A stretch of 33,998 nt of DNA from Sedimenticola sp. GTDB lineage: Bacteria; Pseudomonadota; Gammaproteobacteria; Chromatiales; Chromatiaceae. Shown one piece after another: positions 1-8,900 of this stretch. Location: NCBI GenBank assembly GCA_026985055.1, contig JALSQZ010000182.1, positions 1 to 33,998 of the forward strand. Reading direction: 5' to 3'. Within the stretch, counting starts at the first letter, position 1. The number at the start of each line of letters is the position of its first letter. Made by a program: the position numbers and the translations under genes. The notes beneath the pieces were generated by a model. That model ran no database searches. It saw nothing but the letters and a program-made list of their open reading frames with translations, and was not told the DNA's origin.

Positions 1-44
1 GTTTTTCCCGGGATCTTTTCACCCAGCTTGCCCGAACGCCCTGC

Positions 45-69
45 AAGTCGATGAATAACATCGACTTTT
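45..69 (+). terminator. Rho-independent terminator of an off-window upstream gene
   Basis: A perfect 9-bp stem (AAGTCGATG at 45-53, CATCGACTT at 59-67) encloses a five-base AATAA loop and runs into TTTTG. The T run is short, so termination efficiency is uncertain. The position fits the 3' end of a plus-strand gene ending just outside the window. Confidence 0.55.
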
Positions 70-135
70 GTCCGTTCGAACAATCTGGGCAAAAATCTCT
101 CCGGGAAAATTCCGGATTCCGGTGCAACATGCGGG

Positions 136-165
136 CTATGCTCGATTGCTACCTGTTGAGCATAG
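136..165. repeat. 8-bp inverted repeat with 14-nt spacer
   Basis: CTATGCTC at 136-143 and GAGCATAG at 158-165 are perfect inverted copies. The pair lies about 115 bp upstream of the extended -10 element, so it could be an operator for the following gene or a weak RNA hairpin. No known regulator is recognised from the half-site. Confidence 0.3.
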
Positions 166-278
166 ACCGGAATTGTCACCAAATTATCACATGGAGTGAT
201 TTTCCCCGGTTTCGCCGATCCAACAGGATCTGCCGGCAGCCACATGAGGGATGTCTGGGATATTTCCCTGTAGGGCAG

Positions 279-287
279 TGGTATAAT
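279..287 (+). promoter_or_regulatory. Extended -10 sigma70 promoter for cpsG
   Basis: The sequence TGGTATAAT matches the extended -10 consensus TGnTATAAT exactly. No good -35 hexamer lies 16-18 bases upstream, which extended -10 promoters can tolerate. Transcription would start near 294, giving a leader of about 42 bases before the ATG at 336. Confidence 0.6.
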
Positions 288-335
288 TGACCGCTTTAAC
301 AAAGATCATCACTTCCGCAGCACCGAGGATTTCTC

Positions 336-1694
336 ATGGACAAGCTCACCTGTTTCAAGGCCTATGATGTGCGAGGCCGCATTCCCGATCAGCTCAACGA
401 AGAGATTGCTTATCGTATTGGCAGAGCCTATGCGGCCTTTTTGCAGCCGAAAACCGTGGTTGTGGGCGAGGATATTCGTCTGACCAGCCCGGGGCTGCGC
501 GAGGCGCTGGAGCGTGGCCTGGTGGACAGCGGGGTGAATGTGAAGGAATTGGGGCTGTGCGGAACCGAGGTGGTGTATTTCGCCACCGACCACTATGGTT
601 ATGATGGCGGCATCATGGTCACTGCCAGTCACAATCCCATGGATTACAATGGCCTGAAGTTCGTGCGTGAAGGTTCCCGTCCCATCAGCGCCGATACCGG
701 CCTGGAAGATATTCGCGAATTGGCGGAAAGGAATGAATTTGCTGATGCGCAGACCAAGGGCAGCGTGGCTGGCATCGACTGGAAGGACGACTATATCCAG
801 GCGCTGCTCGGCTATGTGGACAGGGACAATCTCAAGCCCCTGAAGCTGGTGGTCAATCCTGGCAATGGCGGCGCAGGCCCCATCATCGATCTGCTGGAAG
901 AACATCTGCCTTTCGAGTTCGTCCGCATCAATTTCGAGCCGGACGGTACCTTCCCCAACGGAATACCCAATCCCATCCTGCCAGACAACCGCCAGGCCAC
1001 CGCAGACGCTGTACTGAAGTACAAGGCCGATTTTGGCATCGCCTGGGATGGTGATTACGATCGCTGTTTCCTGTTCGATGAAACCGGAAGATTCATCGAG
1101 GGTTATTACATCGTCGGTTTGCTCGCCGAGGCTTTCCTGGTCAAGCATCCCGGCGCCAAGATCATCTACGATCCCCGCGTGATCTGGAATACCATCGACA
1201 TTGTCGAATCCGCGGGGGGCATTCCCATTCAGAGTGTTTCCGGGCATGCCTTTATCAAGCAACGCATGCGGGAAGAAGATGCCATCTATGGCGGCGAGAT
1301 GAGCGCACATCATTATTTCCGTGACTTTGCCTATTGCGATAGTGGTCAGATTCCCTGGTTGCTGGTGGCGGAGCTGATCAGCATGAAAGGACGCAGCCTG
1401 AGCAGCATGCTGGATGAGCGTATTGCCAAATTTCCCACCAGCGGCGAGATCAATTTCAAGGTCAGGGATACCGCAGAAGCAGTCAGAATCGTGGAGGAAA
1501 AATATCTGCCCAGCGCGAAGAAAGTGGATCGCACCGATGGTCTGTCGCTGGAGTACGACAACTGGCGCTTCAATCTGCGGGCTTCCAATACCGAGCCGGT
1601 TTTGCGTCTCAATCTGGAGAGCCGGGGAGATCAGCAACTGGTAAAGGAAAAAACCGCCGAGATCAGCGCCTTGCTGGAAAGTCTGGCAGGCTGA
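336..1694 (+). CDS. cpsG: Phosphomannomutase (CpsG/ManB type)
   Basis: This cytoplasmic enzyme interconverts mannose-6-phosphate and mannose-1-phosphate, the precursor of GDP-mannose for surface polysaccharide. The 452-residue length matches CpsG/ManB, and the N-terminus ([12 protein letters not shown]) is nearly that of enterobacterial CpsG. All four hallmarks of the alpha-D-phosphohexomutase family are visible: the phosphoserine loop TASHNP near residue 97, the metal loop DGDYDRC near 238, the sugar-binding loop GGEMSAHH near 315 and the phosphate-binding loop RASNTEP near 417. GAGG at 325-328 supports the ATG at 336. The next gene, a sulfotransferase, begins 29 bases after the stop, so GDP-mannose supply and polysaccharide modification may be co-transcribed. 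Some phosphoglucomutase activity is possible, since the family can be bifunctional. Confidence 0.93.
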   Translation: MDKLTCFKAYDVRGRIPDQLNEEIAYRIGRAYAAFLQPKTVVVGEDIRLTSPGLREALERGLVDSGVNVKELGLCGTEVVYFATDHYGYDGGIMVTASHNPMDYNGLKFVREGSRPISADTGLEDIRELAERNEFADAQTKGSVAGIDWKDDYIQALLGYVDRDNLKPLKLVVNPGNGGAGPIIDLLEEHLPFEFVRINFEPDGTFPNGIPNPILPDNRQATADAVLKYKADFGIAWDGDYDRCFLFDETGRFIEGYYIVGLLAEAFLVKHPGAKIIYDPRVIWNTIDIVESAGGIPIQSVSGHAFIKQRMREEDAIYGGEMSAHHYFRDFAYCDSGQIPWLLVAELISMKGRSLSSMLDERIAKFPTSGEINFKVRDTAEAVRIVEEKYLPSAKKVDRTDGLSLEYDNWRFNLRASNTEPVLRLNLESRGDQQLVKEKTAEISALLESLAG

Positions 1695-1723
1695 CCGGAC
1701 AGCCATTCGGACGGGAGAACAGA

Positions 1724-3436
1724 GTGCGGATACTGGTTACCGGGCAACCGGCTTCGGGGCTTTTCATTCTGGCCGGAATATTGCGCCGGATCTATGGGCT
1801 GGCTGATCTGAACGCGGCTGGCGACTGGCCGGTGAACGATACGGCCGAACTGATCCGGCATGTCACTGACCAGGGCTTTCCTGATCAGGGGTTGCTGGCC
1901 GGGCATTTCGAGGCGGACGAGCTTCTTATGCGGCGCTGTCGTGAGCAGGAGATTCGCGTGATATGTGTTATCCGTGACCCCTATGTCAATTTCGAGACCC
2001 TCTATCTCCATGCCAATGGGGACAGGGGAGTGCCCCTGGTTCCGCAGAGCACCCAACTCAAGGATGCCGAACTGGACAGCCCGGAAGTCCGGGATTTCAT
2101 TGCTGGAGTTTTTTCCGGGCATCTGCACATGACCGCCCGCTGGCAGTCTGTTTCAGATGTACTTTTGCTGCGCCAGGAAGACCTGGTTACGGATACGGAA
2201 GGTGCTTTGAAAGCGTTAGTGTCCGGACTGGGGCAAGCCAATCCCCAACAACTGGATGCGGCCATTCGTGAAGCCCGGGAAAACCGGCTGCAGGGGTCGG
2301 TGGCCAATCCTCTGTCGGATCCGCGTTTGCCTTCGTCTGTGATATGTGCGATCAACAAAGTACTGCCGGGGGCATTTTCCCGCTGGGGATACGAAATTCG
2401 TCCTTGCGCTGCCGAAGCCGCAATGAATGCCCGGATGAGCAATTTTTCGCGTTTCATCGATTTGTACAATGAACGGCAGCGGATCTTTCTGGTGGGGCAT
2501 GGCAAGTCGGGAACCACTTGGCTGCATATGCTGTTTTTCCATCATCCGAATGCGGCGGTGGTGGCGGAGCGTCGTCTTTTCGAACATCCGGATGAGAATC
2601 AAGCGTTGCTGGACAATCTTCTGGATGACAGCTGGTTTGAAAGCTGGTTTCGCAGCTCCTCTTTTGGCGTGACCGCGCCGGAGCAGAGCGGGGTGCGTTA
2701 TGAATTGTCCCGGCTGATGAGTGACTATCTGTTGTATCGCGCCCTGGCGGTACGCAAGACCGCCAAGGGATTTGAACGCACGGCGCCCATTACCCATTTT
2801 AGTGAAAAGATCGCTCTGAATACCGAGCAGGACGCCCAGGTGACCATCGAGACCCTGAAGAAACTCTATCCGGACGCCAAAATCGTGCATATCGTACGTG
2901 ATCCCCGGGATGTGGCGGTTTCCGCGATGTTTCATTCCTACCGCAATTTCCGTGAAAAACGGGAGAAAAACTGGATTACGGATTTTGTCGATTCCGTACT
3001 TGAAGGAAGCAATGAGAATATTCTGAAAAAGCAGGCTGTGTCCGCGTATTTCAAAAGTCATGCCAAAGCCTGGAACCGTATCGCCAGCATTTTTCATACC
3101 AGGGGTGAAAGTCTCTATGGAGACCATTATCTGCTGGTACGCTATGAAGACCTGCTCAGCGCACCCCGGGAACAGGTGCAGCGTTTGTTTTCCTTCGCTG
3201 GGTTGCCCCATGAAGATAACCTGGTGGCGGAGATCGTGGAGAAGGCTTCTTTCAAAAATCTGTCCAAGGGGCGCAAGGCCGGGGAACAGGACAGTTCCAG
3301 TTTCTATCGCAAAGGCGTGGCTGGGGACTGGAAAAACTATCTGACTGCCGAGGCCAGCCGCAAGGTGTTCAGGGACGCCTGGGAGTTGATGCAGCAATTC
3401 GGTTATATCGATAGCAATCAGGAAACTTCTGGTTAA
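1724..3436 (+). CDS. Two-domain sulfotransferase
   Basis: A 570-residue protein, about twice the usual length, contains two sulfotransferase-like halves. The C-terminal half (from about residue 250) looks catalytically complete for PAPS-dependent sulfation: a 5'-phosphosulfate loop GKSGTTWL near 259-266, the 3'-phosphate strand IVHIVRDPRDVAVS near 386-399, VRYEDLL further on, and RKGVAGDWK near 529-537. The N-terminal half has the same order of elements in weaker form (GQPASGLFIL near residue 7, VICVIRDP near 80, LLLRQEDL) but no RKGxxGDW element, so it may be structural or acceptor-binding. The start is GTG at 1724 with GGGAGA seven bases upstream. The likely role is sulfating a polysaccharide or lipid-linked sugar, inferred from the flanking phosphomannomutase and acyltransferase. 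The acceptor is unknown. Confidence 0.85.
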   Translation: MRILVTGQPASGLFILAGILRRIYGLADLNAAGDWPVNDTAELIRHVTDQGFPDQGLLAGHFEADELLMRRCREQEIRVICVIRDPYVNFETLYLHANGDRGVPLVPQSTQLKDAELDSPEVRDFIAGVFSGHLHMTARWQSVSDVLLLRQEDLVTDTEGALKALVSGLGQANPQQLDAAIREARENRLQGSVANPLSDPRLPSSVICAINKVLPGAFSRWGYEIRPCAAEAAMNARMSNFSRFIDLYNERQRIFLVGHGKSGTTWLHMLFFHHPNAAVVAERRLFEHPDENQALLDNLLDDSWFESWFRSSSFGVTAPEQSGVRYELSRLMSDYLLYRALAVRKTAKGFERTAPITHFSEKIALNTEQDAQVTIETLKKLYPDAKIVHIVRDPRDVAVSAMFHSYRNFREKREKNWITDFVDSVLEGSNENILKKQAVSAYFKSHAKAWNRIASIFHTRGESLYGDHYLLVRYEDLLSAPREQVQRLFSFAGLPHEDNLVAEIVEKASFKNLSKGRKAGEQDSSSFYRKGVAGDWKNYLTAEASRKVFRDAWELMQQFGYIDSNQETSG

Positions 3437-3585
3437 ATCATGAACTCGCATCTTTCGCCCAAAATACCCCGTTGTTTTGGTGCATCCCTTTTCACCAGCC
3501 GACTATTACTTCGCACACGGATGTACGAGTGCCGCGGGAGAGATACTGCGAAACCCAGGGGATTCGAGGTGCTCTGAGGGAAGAC

Positions 3586-4677
3586 ATGCATATTTCGGAC
3601 AGAGTTCGTCAAAGAAATAACAGTTTCACGCTGATCCGTTTTCTGGCGGCATATGCAGTGCTGTATGTACACAGCTATGGCCTGGCGCTGGGAAAACCGG
3701 GCCGGGATGTTGCTACGCAATGGGTGAAGTCCTGGTGGGGACAGAGTCTTGGTGAACTTGCAGTAATGATTTTTTTTGTGATCAGCGGGTTTCTTGTGGG
3801 GGGAAGCTATATTCACCGGGCAAGTCCGGTTGCTTTTGCCGAAGCCAGGTTATTGCGGATATTTCCTGCGTTGTTCGCTGCCGTGGTTTTGTCGGTTTTT
3901 GTCGTGGGTTGGTATGCAACTACCATGGGAAAGCAGGATTTTTTGTTTCATCCACAGGTATGGAGTTACGTAGGAAAAAATCTTTGGTTGCTGGATGGCA
4001 TTCAGTATCGACTTCCGGGGGTGTTTGAACACAATCCCAGGACAGCTGCAGTGAATGGTTCGTTGTGGACGCTGCCTATTGAATTGTACATGTATATCAT
4101 GGTATTTGCTCTTGGTATTGCGGGAATACTGAAAAAGCGCTGGGCATTCAATCTGTTTTTTGTGTTACTGCTGTGTTTTGTATTGGGACTGAATCAGGGG
4201 TGGTTTAATCTATCTCACCCCTATATGAAACATCATGATCTAGTATTGGCCTATGCGACGGGTGTATTTTTTTACGTGAACAGGGAATACATTTCGTTAC
4301 GTTTATCGTGGGTTGTTGTGGTTCTGCTGATTATGATTGTATTGCGGGACAGTTTCCTGTGGGTTCCGGTAAAAATCCTGGGATTGGGATATTTGCTGAT
4401 GACAGTGGCGCTGCATCCATCCCTGCAATTGCCAAGCATGGATGCGCTGGGGGATTTTTCCTATGGTGTGTATGTGTATGCATTTCCTGTACAGCAGCTC
4501 ATTGTTCAGGATGTAAGCCGCTCCCCCACGCAGGTGCTGATCCTGTCTACAATGATTGTGCTGCCTCTCGCAGCAATTTCCTGGTTCCTGCTTGAGAAGC
4601 CAGCATTGCGACTGAAGGGTCGCTTGCTCCCGGGAAGAAAATGGTTTGACCCGAGAGTGGAAAGTAACAAGCAATGA
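3586..4677 (+). CDS. Acyltransferase family 3 integral membrane protein
   Basis: This is a 363-residue polytopic inner-membrane protein of the acyltransferase-3 (OatA/WecH-like) family, which transfers acetyl or other acyl groups to sugars of surface polysaccharides. Family features are the N-terminal FTLIRFLAAYAVLYVHS, in which Arg and the distal His are the usual conserved polar residues, FFVISGFLVGGSY in the following segment, and about ten hydrophobic segments ending in a basic tail. ATG 3586 is chosen over an in-frame upstream start because AGGG lies just before it and the family motif begins close behind it. The DNA is markedly more AT-rich than its neighbours: the 60-base stretches at 4141 and 4201 are near 40% GC, while one in the next gene (5161) is about 70%. 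This suggests separate ancestry, as is common for surface-polysaccharide genes. Confidence 0.85.
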   Translation: MHISDRVRQRNNSFTLIRFLAAYAVLYVHSYGLALGKPGRDVATQWVKSWWGQSLGELAVMIFFVISGFLVGGSYIHRASPVAFAEARLLRIFPALFAAVVLSVFVVGWYATTMGKQDFLFHPQVWSYVGKNLWLLDGIQYRLPGVFEHNPRTAAVNGSLWTLPIELYMYIMVFALGIAGILKKRWAFNLFFVLLLCFVLGLNQGWFNLSHPYMKHHDLVLAYATGVFFYVNREYISLRLSWVVVVLLIMIVLRDSFLWVPVKILGLGYLLMTVALHPSLQLPSMDALGDFSYGVYVYAFPVQQLIVQDVSRSPTQVLILSTMIVLPLAAISWFLLEKPALRLKGRLLPGRKWFDPRVESNKQ

Positions 4678-4690
4678 TCAGGGAAGTTAT

Positions 4691-5983
4691 GTGAAGCCAT
4701 CTTCAGATCATCAAAGAGCATGGTATTTTCTGCACATTCCCAAAACTGCGGGAACGACTTTTCGTGTATTGCTGGAAAATCATTTCCATCTGGATGAGAT
4801 CTGTCCGGCCTACGAGTTTTATCAGATCAAGCAATACAGTGATGAACAGTTGTCCGGGTTTCGTCTGTTTCGTGGCCACATGGGTTACAACCTGGTCAAT
4901 TATCTGCCGGTAACGCCTCGGGTCATGCTCATGCTGCGCGATCCCATGGAACGCGCTGTGTCCCATTTCGAATACATTCGGCGTGACCCGGCGCACCCCA
5001 GACATGCCTTGATCCATGAGCAGGGCATGGGGCTGAAGGAGTATCTGCTGGATCCGGTTCTGAGTACGGAAATAAGCAACGCCCAGGTGCGGCCCCTGGC
5101 GCATCTGGCGGATCGTGGGTTGTTGAGTGAACTCCTGGATGACACTCATTCCCAGGATGAGTTTGCCCGGGCCTGGCGACATCGCGACCGGGTGCTGCCG
5201 CCGCAGGATGAACTGCTGGAAGTGGCTTTGCGGCGGTTGGAAACCATGGACTTCGTCGGTATTGCCGAGGAACTGGATAAAGGCATGGAACTGGCGGCCT
5301 GGAAGCTGGGCGCGCCCGCGCCGCAACAATTGCAGTCGCTCAACATCAATCCGGGACGTACCCGCCTGGAAGCCTTGCCCGATGATGTGCTTGAGCTGCT
5401 CAGACAGGCCACTGTCCTGGATCGCCAGTTGTATGCGCGGGGCAGGGCGCGGTTTGAACAGCAGTATCGCGAAATGCGCGATGCGCAACGTGCGGGTCAA
5501 ACTGGACAAACCTGTGCGGCTGCGCCCAAGGTGACGGAAGACCGGTTGGTGGTGGACTTCCTTCAACCGTTATGCGGCAGTGGCTGGCACCAGCGGGAGC
5601 TGGTTCCCGGAAAAGGGATACTGCGCTGGACCGGGCCAGGCTGTTCCTCGGATATCCACGTGACCCTGCCGGGAGGCCGGGATTATCACCTGCATATCGT
5701 TCTCGCGGACTGGCTGGATGATGAACTGTTGCGTGAACTTTCAGTTACCCTGAATGGTGTTTCTGCTGCCGCCGAATTATTGCAACAGGGAGAGGAAATC
5801 CGGCTGCAGGTTCGTGTGCCCGCTTCCCTGCTGGCGTCGGGAGACAACCGGCTGCGCGTTGGTTTGGAAACGCCTTGTACCGGGGTGCGGGGCGGGGAAG
5901 AAAACAGTGGGGCCATCGATCACAATCACGCGCGCAAACTGGGTGTGGCCGTCTATCGTTTCGAGTTCATGTCTCTATTTTAG
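4691..5983 (+). CDS. Sulfotransferase family 2-like protein with C-terminal beta-rich domain
   Basis: The N-terminal half is a sulfotransferase of the carbohydrate-acting (Sulfotransfer_2-like) type, with HIPKTAGTTF at residues 15-24 as the PAPS 5'-phosphosulfate loop and LMLRDPMERAVSHF near 79-92 as the 3'-phosphate site. Residues from about 284 to 430 form a separate, strand-rich, aromatic region (GWHQRE, LRWTGPG, then alternating hydrophobic residues) resembling accessory domains attached to polysaccharide biosynthesis enzymes; it may bind the glycan acceptor. I place the start at GTG 4691, preceded by AGGGAAG, 13 bases after the acyltransferase stop. A longer frame from TTG 4646 would overlap that gene. 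The last 9 bases overlap the end of mfd on the other strand. Acceptor and cellular location of the reaction are not visible. Confidence 0.8.
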   Translation: MKPSSDHQRAWYFLHIPKTAGTTFRVLLENHFHLDEICPAYEFYQIKQYSDEQLSGFRLFRGHMGYNLVNYLPVTPRVMLMLRDPMERAVSHFEYIRRDPAHPRHALIHEQGMGLKEYLLDPVLSTEISNAQVRPLAHLADRGLLSELLDDTHSQDEFARAWRHRDRVLPPQDELLEVALRRLETMDFVGIAEELDKGMELAAWKLGAPAPQQLQSLNINPGRTRLEALPDDVLELLRQATVLDRQLYARGRARFEQQYREMRDAQRAGQTGQTCAAAPKVTEDRLVVDFLQPLCGSGWHQRELVPGKGILRWTGPGCSSDIHVTLPGGRDYHLHIVLADWLDDELLRELSVTLNGVSAAAELLQQGEEIRLQVRVPASLLASGDNRLRVGLETPCTGVRGGEENSGAIDHNHARKLGVAVYRFEFMSLF

Positions 5984-8900
5984 CATCTCCAGCAACTGGC
6001 GAATTTTGTCCACCCGGCTTTCCGGTTCTTCCAGATCAGCAAAAAAGCGCAGCTTGTCGCTACCGTCCAGCTTGAACTGCTGCGGACGAGTCTGGATGAG
6101 CTCGATAATGCGCGCCGGATCGATGGCGGGCTGTTCCTCGAAATGGATCTTGCCGCCCTGGGGGCCGGCTTCGATCTTGCGTATGCCCAGAGGCTGTACC
6201 TCCAGCTTGAGTTCAGTGATGTCGAAAAGATTTTTCGCCTGATCCGGCAGCAGGCCAAAACGGTCGATCATTTCCACGCGCAGTTCGCGCAATTCTTCCC
6301 GGCTGGCGGCTGAAGCGATGCGTTTGTACTGGATCAGGCGGATATGCACGTCCGGCAGGTAATCCTCGGGGAGCAGGGCTGGCAGGTTGAGGTCGATTTC
6401 CGTGCCATGATCCAGAGGACGGTCCAGTTCGGGCTGCCGGCCTTCGCGGATGGCGCGCACCGCCCGCTCCAGCATCTGGGTGTAGAGGGTGAAGCCTACT
6501 TCGTGGATCTGGCCGCTCTGATCTTCCCCCAGCAGTTCTCCGGCGCCGCGGATTTCCAGGTCGTGAGTGGCCAGGGTGAATCCCGCGCCCAGGTCTTCCA
6601 GGGATTCGAGCGCCTGCAGGCGTTTCACCGCGTCCCGGGTCATGGCTCTGGGTGGCGGGGTGATGAGGTAGGCGTAGGCGCGGTGATGGGAGCGGCCTAC
6701 CCGGCCACGCAGCTGGTGAAGCTGCGCGAGGCCGAGTTTGTCGGCGCGGTTGATGATGATGGTGTTGGCCGTGGGTACATCGATGCCGCTTTCGATGATG
6801 GTGGTGGCCACCAGAATATTGAAACGCTGGTGATAGAAATCACGCATGATGCGTTCCAGTTCACGTTCGCGCATCTGGCCATGGGCGAAATCAACCCTGG
6901 CGCCAGGCACCAGTTTTTCCATATCCGCAACCATGCGTTCGATACTGGCCACGTCATTATGCAGTACATAGATTTGTCCGCCGCGTTGCAGTTCCCGCTG
7001 GCAGGCTTCGCTGATGATCACGTCGTTCCATTGCTGGATGAAGGTCTTGATGGGCTGGCGTCTTGCCGGTGGAGTGGCAATGACCGACAGATCACGCATG
7101 CCGGACATGGCCATGTTCAGGGTGCGGGGAATGGGGGTTGCGGTGAGAGTGAGTATGTCCACTTCGGCGCGCAGGGCCTTGAGGCGTTCCTTGTGACGCA
7201 CGCCAAAACGATGCTCTTCATCGATGATCACCAGTCCCAGATCCCTGAAATCGATACCCTGGCTGAGAATCTTGTGGGTTCCGACCACAATGTCCAGGGT
7301 GCCGTTTGCCAGGCCCTTGAGGGTGGCATTGACTTCTTTGGCCGAGCTGAACCGGGACAAGGAAGCAATCTTCACCGGCCAGTCGGCAAAGCGGTCAGCG
7401 AAGTTTTCATAGTGCTGCTGGGCGAGCAGGGTGGTGGGAACCAGTACCGCCACCTGCTTGCCGCCCTGGGTGGCCATGAAAGCCGCGCGCATGGCCACTT
7501 CCGTCTTGCCGAAGCCCACGTCGCCGCAGACCACCCTGTCCATGGGTCTGGGCGAAGTCATGTCAACAATCACGTCTTCGATGGCGCGCGCCTGATCCGG
7601 GGTTTCCTCGAATTCGAATTCGGATGCAAACTGACTGTATTCTTCGCCGGGGGGCGGGAAGGCGTGGCCCTGGCGGGCCTCCCGGCGGGCATAGATTTCC
7701 AGCAGCTCGGCGGCAGCGTCACGGACTTTTTGCGCGGCTTTGCGGCGCGCTTTTTCCCATTGATCGCTGCCCAGCCGGTGCAGGGGCGCGCCTTCTTCGG
7801 TCGCGCCCGTATAGCGGCTGATGAGATGCAGGGAGGAAACCGGCACATAGAGCTTGTCTCCGCGGGCATATTCCAGGGTCAGAAATTCCGTGGACATGCC
7901 GCCTACGTCCAGGCTTTGCAGTCCCAGATAGCGGCCTACGCCATGGTCTTCGTGAACCACCGGAGAACCGATCTGCAACTCGGCCAGATTTCGCACCACC
8001 TGATCTGCATCTGCAGCGGTCTTGCGGCGCTTGCGCGTCTGGCGCACCCTCTCGCCCAGCAACCGGGTTTCAGGAATGATGGCCAGGGCAGGCTGCTTCA
8101 GTTCCAGGCCTTCTTCCAGGGGTGCCACGGTGATGGCCAGTGGCGGAGGGGAAGCAAGGAAGGCGGAAAAGCTGTCCACTTGCCGAGGGTGAAGATCGAA
8201 AGCAGCCAGGGTTTCCAGCAGATGTTCCCGGCGTCCCGGACTTTCCGCGGTGAACAGCAGCGGACGATCCCCACTGCCCAGATATTCTTCCAGCAGTCCT
8301 GCGGGGCGGTTTGCCCTGGCCTGTATGGCCAGGGGAGGCAGAGGCTGTACATCCAGATTGCACCAGCCGGAAAAACCCTTGCGTCTTTCGTCCACGCTGC
8401 CACGCCGCCAGCTGATGCCCGCATGGGCCTTGATGTGATGAATCAGTTCGTCACTGTTCAGATACAGTTGTGAGGGTGGCAGCAAGGGGCGTTCGACATC
8501 GTGGCGGCGTTGTTCGTAGCGCTCTTGCACCTGCGCATGGAAGTTGCCGGCATCCTGGGACAGCTCATCCGGGTGGATGATCAGGCTGCTTTCGTTTAGA
8601 TAGTCGAAAAGGGTGGCGGTGTGTTCGTGGAACAGGGGCAGATAGTATTCCAGGCCGCCGGGGAAGTTGCCCTCACTCACCTCCCGGTAGATGAGACTGG
8701 TCTGGGGATCGCCTTCAAACTGGTTGCGATACTGGCGGCGGAAAAGGCGGATGGCCTCTTCATCCACGGGGAATTCCCGGGCGGGCAGCAAACGGATGTT
8801 CTCCACCTTTTCTTCCGAACGCTGGGTTTCCGGGTCGAACAGCCGAATGCTGTCGATTTCATCATCGAACAGGTCGATGCGAAAAGGCCGGGCCGCGCCC

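Larger units (their letters stand above)
1..335. other. Intergenic region upstream of the phosphomannomutase gene
   Basis: No convincing gene is seen here. An open frame from 51 begins inside a terminator hairpin, has no ribosome binding site, and reads like random composition. The stretch holds a terminator-like hairpin near its left end, an 8-bp dyad at 136-165 and an extended -10 promoter at 279-287, each listed separately. Confidence 0.7.

Noticed and set aside
51..290. Open frame of 79 codons upstream of cpsG
   Set aside because: It starts inside the terminator hairpin, has no ribosome binding site, ends within the extended -10 promoter and has no recognisable protein character.
309..1706. 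Long minus-strand frame opposite cpsG
   Set aside because: It is a codon-bias shadow of a clearly recognised phosphomannomutase, with low-information composition and no motif.
4646..4690. TTG start giving the second sulfotransferase 15 extra residues
   Set aside because: It would overlap the acyltransferase gene and has no ribosome binding site; GTG 4691 has AGGGAAG upstream.
6344..8473. 709-codon plus-strand frame opposite mfd
   Set aside because: Mfd on the other strand has every family motif. The antisense frame is Gly/His/Gln-rich shadow sequence and has no ribosome binding site.
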